From: JAJZXY01 sp046706185
Lineage (GTDB): Archaea; Thermoplasmatota; Thermoplasmata; Sysuiplasmatales; Sysuiplasmataceae
Direction: 5' to 3'
NCBI GenBank assembly: GCA_046706185.1
Contig: JBJKPR010000044.1
Location: 25,227-89,226, forward strand
Length of the DNA: 64,000 nucleotides
The translations under genes and the position numbers were made by a program. Below, one piece after another: positions 49,963-56,615 of this stretch. Each line of letters begins with the position of its first letter. Within the stretch, counting starts at the first letter, position 1. Below the pieces are notes generated by a model, which had not been told where the DNA came from, made no database searches, and was given only the letters and a program-made list of their open reading frames with translations.

Positions 49963-50445
49963 GTGATTGAGGGAATGTCCCCCAAGTCTATCGTGGTCTT
50001 CAGCGGCTCTCCAGCCGATGCGGACCTGCTCATTCAGCACAGACAGAGGCTCTGGCAGGAGGTGAGCTCCAGGAGCGAGGAGGAGATATGTTCGCGCCTT
50101 CAGTCGTACAGGGAATGGCTCATGGCAGGTCTCGGGAAGGGCGATGTCCACGCGTTCGTCGCGAAGACAGGCGAGAGTATTGCAGGAAGCTGCTGCGTGT
50201 GGGTACGAAGCGTGGAACCAAAGCTGGGCCTGACACTGTTCGCCGAAGGTTATCTCATGGCTATGTACACGGAGCCAGCCTTCAGGAGAATGGGTGTTGC
50301 CTCTGCTCTGCTGAAAAAGTCGATCGATTTCTGCAGGGAGAGGGGTGTGGAGAGGATTGTCCTGCATTCATCCGAGTACGGGAAGCCGCTTTACGAGAAG
50401 TTCGGTTTCACAGACACAACTGAAATGCGCCTGGACCTTGCATGA
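49963..50445 (+). CDS. GNAT family N-acetyltransferase
   Basis: 160-residue GNAT acetyltransferase. The acetyl-CoA-binding signature is LMAMYTEPAFRRMGVASALLKKSIDFCRERGVERIVLHSSEYGKPLYEKFGF, where RRMGVA is motif A (Q/RxxGxG/A) and the final YEKFGF is motif B. GESIAGSCCVWVRS forms the preceding strands. The acceptor substrate (small molecule or protein amine) is unknown. TTTAAC near 49932 is centred 26 bases before 49961, so GTG 49963 is a likely leaderless start; ATG 49975 is the alternative. It is divergent from fibrillarin with 100 bases between starts. Confidence 0.88.
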   Translation: MIEGMSPKSIVVFSGSPADADLLIQHRQRLWQEVSSRSEEEICSRLQSYREWLMAGLGKGDVHAFVAKTGESIAGSCCVWVRSVEPKLGLTLFAEGYLMAMYTEPAFRRMGVASALLKKSIDFCRERGVERIVLHSSEYGKPLYEKFGFTDTTEMRLDLA

Positions 50446-50513
50446 GGCAAGCGGGCTCTGCACGCGCATCAGGCAGGGAAGAAGCCTTTAAGCCCGGTTG
50501 ACATGTCATTCAT

Positions 50514-51287
50514 GTGAAAGCGGAGTTAACCGAAATTGCTTCGGCCGTCAGGAGCGCAGTGCTTCCTGTCGCCGGCCGGGAGAGTGCAGGAGAGATAGTG
50601 GGCCACGGGGTAGACGGCGCTCCAAGCTATGCTGTCGACATGATTGCCGAGAAGGCGGCACTCGAGGCGGTGGACAGGCTTGGCCTCAAGCTGAACATAT
50701 TGAGCGAGGAATCAAGCTACGTCGACAACGGCGCACCCGATACGCTTGTGATGGACCCCGTCGACGGAAGCAGGAACGCGATTAACAATCTCCCTTTTTT
50801 CTCCGTGTCGCTAGCAGTCGGATCAAGAAGCCTGACAGGGGTGAAGAGCGGTCTTGTGATGAACCTGATAACGGGAGACACCTACTACGCCGAAAAGGGA
50901 AAGGGAGCGACTCTCAACGATGCACCCATAAGGACAAGGAGACTTGACGAGAAGAAATCCGTATTCCTCGTCTACGTGGGCGCTCATGCCTCAGCAAACG
51001 CGTACGACATAATGAGGAAAAGCTCGATGGTGAGGTCATACGGCTCCGCAGCGCTCGAAATGTGCCTTGTCGCTTCAGGATGCGCTGACGTATTCTACAT
51101 GAGGAGTGTCGATACAGCACATGCGCTCCGGATTGTCGACATAGCGGCGTCGTCGCTCGTGCTCAGGGAAGCGGGGGGAGAAGTGTATGACATAACAGGC
51201 AACATCATGGACATGCGCTTCGACATGACCGACAGAAAGAGCGTGATCGCTGTTGGTGACAAGGCGATGCGGAGGCTCTCGCTTTGA
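50514..51287 (+). CDS. Inositol monophosphatase / FBPase family phosphatase
   Basis: 257-residue lithium-sensitive-type phosphatase. Metal ligands are visible in ILSEESSYV (Glu65/Glu66) and VMDPVDGSRNAI (Asp81, Asp84), and a further Asp in DTAHALRIVDIAASSLVLREAGG. Family members hydrolyse inositol phosphates, fructose 1,6-bisphosphate or NADP. The stop overlaps the NAD kinase start (TTGA). In Methanocaldococcus the homologous domains are fused in one NAD kinase/NADP phosphatase protein, so NADP phosphatase activity is plausible here. GTG 50514 is 26 bases from TATA-like CCTTTAAG (50485-50492), a leaderless GTG start. Confidence 0.88.
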   Translation: MKAELTEIASAVRSAVLPVAGRESAGEIVGHGVDGAPSYAVDMIAEKAALEAVDRLGLKLNILSEESSYVDNGAPDTLVMDPVDGSRNAINNLPFFSVSLAVGSRSLTGVKSGLVMNLITGDTYYAEKGKGATLNDAPIRTRRLDEKKSVFLVYVGAHASANAYDIMRKSSMVRSYGSAALEMCLVASGCADVFYMRSVDTAHALRIVDIAASSLVLREAGGEVYDITGNIMDMRFDMTDRKSVIAVGDKAMRRLSL

Positions 51288-52081
51288 GGATAGGCGTTTA
51301 CGCAAACATGGAGCTTCCAGGCTCGCTGAAAATAGCGAGATCGTGCTCAAGGCTGCTCAGGAGGGGGGACTGCTTCGAGGAGAGGACTGCTCGGGAGCTG
51401 GGGAAGAAGGGGGTCCCGCTCGGCGAAATGGAGGCGGATGTGCTCATTGTTATAGGGGGAGACGGCACGATGCTGAAGACGTTCATGGAGACGGGCCTTC
51501 CCCTCCTCGGTATCAATTCGGGCAACGTCGGCTTCCTGACGGAGTCGAGAAAGGACAGCCTTCAGGATGTTTTCAGGAGACTGAGGACAGGCAGGTTCAG
51601 GATAGAGGAGAAGCTGAAGATAGCGACCACGGTTGAAGGGAGGCGTGTCCAGGATGCGGTTAACGAGGCTGTCGTCCACAGCTCATCCATCGGGAAGGTA
51701 AGGCACTTCGACATATCCATAAGCAGGAACAGGGTCGGCCTCGTCCGCTCCGACGGCATAATCGTTTCGACGCCGACGGGTTCAACCTCCTATTCCCTCT
51801 CAGCCGGCGGTCCTATTGTAGACCCCACCGCATCTGTTATCGTTGTCTCTCCCCTCGCACCATACGGCATTTCATCTAGACCAATAGTCTGCGGCCCTGA
51901 TTCGCAGGTAAGGGTGAAGGTAGTCGGTGAGAGGGCATGCATGCTTGTCATCGACGGACAGGTTGAAATCGGGCTGACAGGAAGCGAGAAACTGGAGTTT
52001 TCATCTTCTGAGACAAGGGCCCGGTTCGTAAGGTTCGACTTCGATTTCTACAGGAGAATACATTCCAAGCTGACAGGGTGA
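51284..52081 (+). CDS. nadK: NAD kinase
   Basis: 265-residue NAD(H) kinase that makes NADP. The catalytic GGDGT motif is at residues 58-62 (LIVIGGDGTMLKTF). NSGNVGFLTE, the NE/D-type segment DAVNEAVVHSS and TPTGSTSYSLSAGGPIVDP complete the family signature. The start is TTG 51284, overlapping the phosphatase stop by three bases, so translation is coupled. With the adjacent phosphatase the pair could set the NAD/NADP ratio, an inference from the known fused homologue. No fused domain is present here. Confidence 0.94.
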   Translation: MRIGVYANMELPGSLKIARSCSRLLRRGDCFEERTARELGKKGVPLGEMEADVLIVIGGDGTMLKTFMETGLPLLGINSGNVGFLTESRKDSLQDVFRRLRTGRFRIEEKLKIATTVEGRRVQDAVNEAVVHSSSIGKVRHFDISISRNRVGLVRSDGIIVSTPTGSTSYSLSAGGPIVDPTASVIVVSPLAPYGISSRPIVCGPDSQVRVKVVGERACMLVIDGQVEIGLTGSEKLEFSSSETRARFVRFDFDFYRRIHSKLTG

Positions 52082-52086
52082 ACCAG

Positions 52087-52497
52087 ATGCCTGTTTTCAG
52101 CAGAAGGCGTGTCGGGGGGCGTGCCGGTATTGAGATAAGGTGCATCAGGCTCCAGGTGCTGGAAGCAGTAATGGAGGCATCCAAATCTTCCATTCCAAAC
52201 GAGTTTGCGGCAGGCCTGAGGGCGAGCGGTGACACGATTTACGAGCTGACGATCATACCAGGCACAAAAAGCAATTTCCACTCGGCGAATTTCAATTACC
52301 ACGGAATACTCGGTGATTTCAGCACCGTGGGCACGGTACATTCACATCCTTCGGGAAACAGGACGCCTAGCGTCCCTGACCTGAGGCTCTTCAGCTCGGT
52401 GGGGAGGGTGCACATAATCGTCGGATACCCTTTCGATGTGACAAGCTGGACGGCCTACGACAAGAGGGGATCACAGATTGCCCTCACTGTTGCCTGA
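52087..52497 (+). CDS. JAMM/MPN+ metalloprotease-like protein
   Basis: 136-residue JAMM domain protein. All zinc-site residues are present: Glu39 (IPNEFAAGL), His85 and His87 in GTVHSHPSGNRTPSVPDLRLF, Ser95 and Asp98. Archaeal JAMM proteins of this size remove ubiquitin-like SAMPs or process sulfur-carrier proteins. The gene is third in the phosphatase/NAD kinase operon; GGGTGA at the NAD kinase stop serves as ribosome-binding site five bases before ATG 52087. Its 3' end overlaps the opposing glycosyltransferase by 27 bases. The substrate is unknown. Confidence 0.88.
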   Translation: MPVFSRRRVGGRAGIEIRCIRLQVLEAVMEASKSSIPNEFAAGLRASGDTIYELTIIPGTKSNFHSANFNYHGILGDFSTVGTVHSHPSGNRTPSVPDLRLFSSVGRVHIIVGYPFDVTSWTAYDKRGSQIALTVA

Positions 52498-53619
52498 GAG
52501 CAGCCGGGTGTATATTGAGAGCATCGTGTCCGCCACGGATGAGCTTGAGAATCCTTCCGCCCTTTTCACCCCGTTTTCGCCCATGCGTCTCCTGCCGGCC
52601 TCGTCTGAAAGAAGCTGCCTGAGCCTGGCTGCAATGTCATGCGCATCCATCGGTTCGCTCCTCAGCCCGTGAATTCCGTCCTCTATGACCTCACGGACGC
52701 CCGGTATGTTGCTCACGAGGACAGGTGTGCCGCTTGCCATCGCCTCTATCGCAGCAATGCTGAATGCCTCCAGCCTCGACGTGGACGGCACGACAACAAT
52801 GTCTGCCGCCCTGTAGATCGAGGGGAGAACTGCATCCGGGACATCTCCGAGCATGAAGACCCTTCCGCTGAGCCCGCGCACCCGGATGATCCTCCTGAGC
52901 CTGCCTGCGTACTCGCCGTCGCCAACGATGAGCAGGACGCAGTCATCGTCCAGGTACCTCATTGCATCTATCAGGAACTGAACCCCCTTGTGCCTGACAA
53001 GCCTCCCGACGAAGAGTATTGCCCTCTTTCCTTCAAGGCTGAATTTCTTCCTCATCTTCGCCCTGTCCGATCCGTCTGGATAGAAACGCCCTGTGTCCGC
53101 GCTGACAGGAACTATCTCGGGAGTGATTGTCCAGACATTGGATGATGTCGATGAGTAGGTCTTGGTGGTCACAAGCACCTTTGTGGCACTACGTATTATG
53201 GTGCGTGTGACGAACCTGTCCACAAGCTTCACAAAGGGGGAGATCAGCCTCGATGGTATGTCAGAATCGCAATGGTAGGTGACGACTGTCGGGATCCCCT
53301 GTTTCTTAAGCTTCCTCGAAGGCACGTATGCAAAGCTCGGGGGCGGTGTGTGAGAGTGGATTATATCAAAATCCATGCCCGCCAGCACTCGGTTGAGCCC
53401 CCTTGGAACGGGTGTTCTGAGCAGTGTTGCGATCACCGGGACCCTGAGAATATGCAGCCCGTCCACGTCCTCGCTCTGTGGCAGCGACCTGTCGTACCTT
53501 GATGTGACCACAGTAACATCGTGCCCCCTTCTCGACAGTTCGAGCGAGATATCACGCACAAAGCTTTCCACACCGCCGTGGTGCGGAGCATAATAAGGTG
53601 TGAGCTGTGCTATCCTCAA
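52471..53619 (-). CDS. Glycosyltransferase family 4 (GT-B)
   Basis: 382-residue retaining GT-B glycosyltransferase. The N-terminal acceptor domain begins IAQLTPYYAPHHGGVESFVRDISLELSRRGHDVTVVTS. DIIHSHTPPPSFA and VVTYHCDSD are typical. The C-terminal nucleotide-sugar domain has AILFVGRLVRHKGVQFLIDAM and the EX7E motif EAFSIAAIE followed by AMASGTPVL. Likely roles are cell-surface glycolipid or N-glycan assembly. It starts with TTG 53619, 15 bases after the fRMsr stop, as the last gene of a three-gene unit headed by deoxyhypusine synthase. Donor and acceptor are unknown. Confidence 0.9.
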   Translation of the reverse strand: MRIAQLTPYYAPHHGGVESFVRDISLELSRRGHDVTVVTSRYDRSLPQSEDVDGLHILRVPVIATLLRTPVPRGLNRVLAGMDFDIIHSHTPPPSFAYVPSRKLKKQGIPTVVTYHCDSDIPSRLISPFVKLVDRFVTRTIIRSATKVLVTTKTYSSTSSNVWTITPEIVPVSADTGRFYPDGSDRAKMRKKFSLEGKRAILFVGRLVRHKGVQFLIDAMRYLDDDCVLLIVGDGEYAGRLRRIIRVRGLSGRVFMLGDVPDAVLPSIYRAADIVVVPSTSRLEAFSIAAIEAMASGTPVLVSNIPGVREVIEDGIHGLRSEPMDAHDIAARLRQLLSDEAGRRRMGENGVKRAEGFSSSSVADTMLSIYTRLLSGNSEGNL

Positions 53620-53634
53620 CTGCCCATGCTCCCT

Positions 53635-54123
53635 TCACCGGGGCGGCTTGTCCGTCTGGAACTCCTTCTGACTTCGGTATTTGCCATCCGGACTCCCTTC
53701 AAACAGGGCAGCCACCCTTTTCAGGAACAATTCGTCCCTTCTTCCGAACGCAGCTATCTCATCACCGTCTATGTCTATTTCGCCTACGACGATTCCGGAC
53801 GAGAATATGGGGACGACTATTTCCGACTTTGTTCGAAGGAAGCAAGCAAGGTATCTGCCGTCCCTGCTCACATCGGGCACATTCTCTATCGTGCCGCTGG
53901 ATGCGGCCGACCCGCACACACCCTGCCCCACAGGTATTCTTGTGTGTTCAGTCGCCTCAGGCCCCTTCCAGGGCCCGAGCTCTAGCATTCCGTTTCTTAG
54001 CCAGTAGATTCCGGTCCAGCTGTAATGAGGGAAGAGCTCGTGAAGCAGCTCCACCGTCCTGGAGGCAAGCTCCTCCACGCCGACGGCGCCTGAAACACGG
54101 TCGAAGAAATCTGATTCTGCCAT
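53635..54123 (-). CDS. GAF-domain protein, free methionine-R-sulfoxide reductase-like
   Basis: 162-residue single GAF domain. FPHYSWTGIYWLRNGMLELGPWKGPEATEHTRIPVGQGVCGSAASSGTIENVPDVSRDGRYLACFLRTKSEIVVPIF matches free methionine-R-sulfoxide reductase. Of the three cysteines used by E. coli fRMsr (84, 94, 118), the second and third are kept as Cys70 and Cys94; the first is His60. The reducible disulfide partner is thus changed, but the catalytic Cys94 remains, so activity is plausible. ATG 54123 was chosen over a longer frame reaching into the upstream gene. It sits 28 bases after the deoxyhypusine synthase stop. Confidence 0.85.
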   Translation of the reverse strand: MAESDFFDRVSGAVGVEELASRTVELLHELFPHYSWTGIYWLRNGMLELGPWKGPEATEHTRIPVGQGVCGSAASSGTIENVPDVSRDGRYLACFLRTKSEIVVPIFSSGIVVGEIDIDGDEIAAFGRRDELFLKRVAALFEGSPDGKYRSQKEFQTDKPPR

Positions 54124-54151
54124 GCGGAAGCTTTCATCACCGATCGTGCCA

Positions 54152-55099
54152 TCACCTGCCGAGCTTCGTGAACAATGAGCCCACAAGTATAGGCAGCGTG
54201 ATAGTCGCATCACCCTCGACTGTTATGTGCCTGGCCCCCGACTTGACTTTCCCCCATGAAATGGCCTCCCTGACCGGTGCGCCGGAAAGGCTTCCGTCAT
54301 ACTCCTGCGCTGTCGTGAGATAGACAACATAGTCAAGCCCTCCCCTGAACTGGTTCCACCAAATAGTATGGTGCTTTGAAATCCCCCCGCCTATCATCAG
54401 TGCACCTGTCTTCTTGGCTGAAAACACGATGTCAGACAGCATGTGCTCATCCTTCAGCATGTCGACCTGGAAATCCTTGTGCTCCTGCCAGAACATCCAC
54501 AGCTGAGAGCCAACCGAGCCGTCCGTGATGCCCGGAACAAAAACGGGAATTGAGTTCTTGTGCGCCCAGTAGAGCAGGCTTTCCTCGTTGTTCACGTATT
54601 CACCAAGCCTGTCTGTAAGCTCGAATGTGGCGAGCCTCCTGCTTCCCTCATCGTACAGCTTTTTCAGGAAGGGCCTCATCTTGCTCTCAAGTATGGTTCC
54701 GTAGCTTGTATCTGGGATGAGTATGTTTCCCAGCCTGTTTATCCTCTTCTTCCTCAGAGAGGCATCGTCAAGAAGAAAATCGCCGTGATAGTACGGCTTC
54801 CAGCTCCGAGCAAGGTCGTGGTCGAGTGTGCCGCAGGTGGTGATTATGGCAGATACTATCTTCCTCCTTACCAGATCCCTGATTATGCCCCTGGCGCCTG
54901 TGGAAATTATGTCTGCAGGAAAGGAGAGAAAGATGTATGCCTGCTCACTCACCATCTTCTCCATGATGCGGACCGCTTCTCCGAGCTTCTTGGCCGTGAA
55001 GCCTCCTGAGGCGTACATCTGCTCCGTGAGCTCCCACAGATCCTTGCACTCTTCCAGCTTGATGTCCACGACTTTTCGCGAGCGACCGTTGAAAGCCAT
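54152..55099 (-). CDS. dys: Deoxyhypusine synthase
   Basis: 315-residue NAD-dependent deoxyhypusine synthase, which transfers the aminobutyl group of spermidine to a lysine of translation factor aIF5A. SFPADIISTGARGIIRDLVRRKIVSAIITTCGTLDHDLAR, VPGITDGSVGSQLW and IGGGISKHHTIWWNQFRGGLDYVVYLTTAQEYDGSLSGAPVREAISWGKV are conserved, with the catalytic lysine in the final WGK segment. It is restricted to archaea and eukaryotes with few exceptions. The ATG is leaderless: TTATTT on the minus strand is centred 26 bases before 55099. It heads the unit with fRMsr and the glycosyltransferase. Confidence 0.95.
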   Translation of the reverse strand: MAFNGRSRKVVDIKLEECKDLWELTEQMYASGGFTAKKLGEAVRIMEKMVSEQAYIFLSFPADIISTGARGIIRDLVRRKIVSAIITTCGTLDHDLARSWKPYYHGDFLLDDASLRKKRINRLGNILIPDTSYGTILESKMRPFLKKLYDEGSRRLATFELTDRLGEYVNNEESLLYWAHKNSIPVFVPGITDGSVGSQLWMFWQEHKDFQVDMLKDEHMLSDIVFSAKKTGALMIGGGISKHHTIWWNQFRGGLDYVVYLTTAQEYDGSLSGAPVREAISWGKVKSGARHITVEGDATITLPILVGSLFTKLGR

Positions 55100-55221
55100 G
55101 CTTTCACATATGCGAACATTAGAAATAACTTGTCCCGTTTAATATCCACGTCTGCCGGAACAGGGCCGCTCCTGCCGCCCAGTGGCTATCCGGCAGAAAG
55201 CGCTCACAGGAAGTAGATCGC

Positions 55222-55422
55222 ATGCCGGACAGAATACCGCCGCACAGGCACTGCAAGGAGTGCGGTAAGCCCATCTCACTTGACCAGACTTACTGCTCCA
55301 ACCAGTGCGAATCTGCAAGCAGAGCGAAGCTCAGGAGAAGGAGAAATCAGCTGTACACCTACTACCTGCTCATGGTCATTCTTCTACTCGCCGCCCTCAT
55401 ATACCTGGGGTACTTCAGATGA
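55222..55422 (+). CDS. Small zinc-ribbon single-TM protein (DUF2116-like)
   Basis: 66-residue protein with an N-terminal zinc ribbon, HCKECGKPISLDQTYCSNQCESAS (two CxxC-type pairs), a basic linker AKLRRRRNQLY and one C-terminal membrane helix (YYLLMVILLLAALIYLGYF). This is the layout of the archaeal DUF2116 family. The ribbon should be cytoplasmic, given the Arg-rich stretch before the helix. Its stop overlaps the next gene's ATG (ATGA), so it is cotranslated with the CoaD/NTPase fusion. Function is unknown; recruitment of soluble partners to the membrane is a guess. Confidence 0.85.
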   Translation: MPDRIPPHRHCKECGKPISLDQTYCSNQCESASRAKLRRRRNQLYTYYLLMVILLLAALIYLGYFR

Positions 55423-56504
55423 AGTCCGGAGTATGCCTTGGAGGCACATTCAACAGGCTGCACGAGGGACACATGTCGATGCTCAGGCTGGCTTTTGCGA
55501 TCGGCTCAAAGGTTTACATAGGCCTGACATCTGACGGTATGGCTTCTGCGGGGAGGAAGCACGTTCGCCCGTACAAAGCAAGGGCAGCGGCCCTCACCCG
55601 CGCCTGTTCTGCACTGGGAAGGAACTTCGAGATATCGGAACTTGACGATCCGTACGGCTATTCCACGAGGCTGGGCGAACTGAAGGGGATCGTTGTCTCG
55701 GAGGCCACTGCCTTCAGGGTCGTTGAGATAAACAGGATAAGGCAGGAGAGTGGATTTCGTCCGCTGATATCCTACGTGGTGCCACTCATAAGGTCGTTCA
55801 ACGGCATCCCGCTCAGCTCAACGCGCGTGATCGCCGGAGAGTGTGACAGGAAGGGCAGGCTGAAGCATCCTCTCGTTGTCGGAATAGGATCGAAGAACGG
55901 GGTGAAGGTGGGAGCGGTGAGGGATGCTTTCAGGCTCTACACCAGGCAGACGGGACAGGCAGTGTTCAGGACTTATGAGCCTGCATCAGGAGTACCGGAG
56001 CAGCCGTTCAACGCTGAAACAATAAGGGGTGCGGTGTCCAGGGCAAGGGAGGCGCTCAAGAATAACGACCTGGGCATTGGAATCGAGGCGGGCCTTTTTT
56101 CGGCAGAGGAGCTGCACTCGGTCTACGATGTCCAGTACTGTGTGATAATAGACCGGGGTGGAAGGGTCACAAGCGGACACGGAATGGGCTTCACCTATCC
56201 CACTTCGGTGCTGGAAGAGGTGGCAAAGGGAAGGACGGTAGGCGAGGTGATGTCAGAGCTGAGCGGCATCAGCGAAGTGGGGAGAAAAGGGGGGGCGATT
56301 GGCTTCCTCTCGCACGGAAAGGTGAGCAGGAGAAAGCTCACCGAACAGGCAGTGATTTCGGCTCTTCTCCCCAGAATCAACCCCTCTCTCTACAACTGGA
56401 GACTGCCCGAGACAGGCACCTGGCCAGCCGGGTGTGAAGAAGAGCATTTGAACCATGGCCCCGGTGTTCGCACACCGGGGAGAAGGACGCACGCACCACT
56501 CTGA
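55419..56504 (+). CDS. coaD: Phosphopantetheine adenylyltransferase fused to XTPase/ITPase-like NTPase
   Basis: 361-residue two-domain protein. Residues 1-145 are archaeal phosphopantetheine adenylyltransferase: VCLGGTFNRLHEGHMSML with the HxGH nucleotidyltransferase motif (15-18), and PLSSTRVIAGE at the end, for the penultimate CoA step. From residue 150, HPLVVGIGSKNGVKVGAVRDAF, EQPFNAETIRGAVSRAREAL and GIGIEAGLF ... GHGMGF belong to the inosine/xanthosine triphosphatase (YjjX-like) family, which removes damaged purine NTPs. Thermoplasma relatives have the same fusion. The last 35 residues are unconserved. ATG 55419 overlaps the previous stop. Confidence 0.9.
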   Translation: MKSGVCLGGTFNRLHEGHMSMLRLAFAIGSKVYIGLTSDGMASAGRKHVRPYKARAAALTRACSALGRNFEISELDDPYGYSTRLGELKGIVVSEATAFRVVEINRIRQESGFRPLISYVVPLIRSFNGIPLSSTRVIAGECDRKGRLKHPLVVGIGSKNGVKVGAVRDAFRLYTRQTGQAVFRTYEPASGVPEQPFNAETIRGAVSRAREALKNNDLGIGIEAGLFSAEELHSVYDVQYCVIIDRGGRVTSGHGMGFTYPTSVLEEVAKGRTVGEVMSELSGISEVGRKGGAIGFLSHGKVSRRKLTEQAVISALLPRINPSLYNWRLPETGTWPAGCEEEHLNHGPGVRTPGRRTHAPL

Positions 56505-56512
56505 AAGGGGGA

Positions 56513-56615
56513 TGGCGCTGAGGGGGAGATTTGAACTCCCGAGTCGCAGAGCGACACCGGCTTTCCTGTACCAAACTCAAGGCCGGCGCCTTGAACCGGG
56601 CTTAGCTACCTCAGC
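56513..56615 (-). tRNA. tRNA-Ser (UGA) with short intron, CCA encoded
   Basis: Minus strand. The acceptor is GCTGAGG/CCTCAGC, with discriminator G and encoded CCA. The anticodon stem is CCGGC/GCCGG around a 20-base loop, implying a 13-base intron near the standard 37/38 position (about 56563-56575). The anticodon TGA is at 56577-56579. A type II variable arm with TCGC/GCGA stem and the G73 discriminator identify serine over leucine. The first ten bases overlap the pheT 3' end. Confidence 0.88.
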
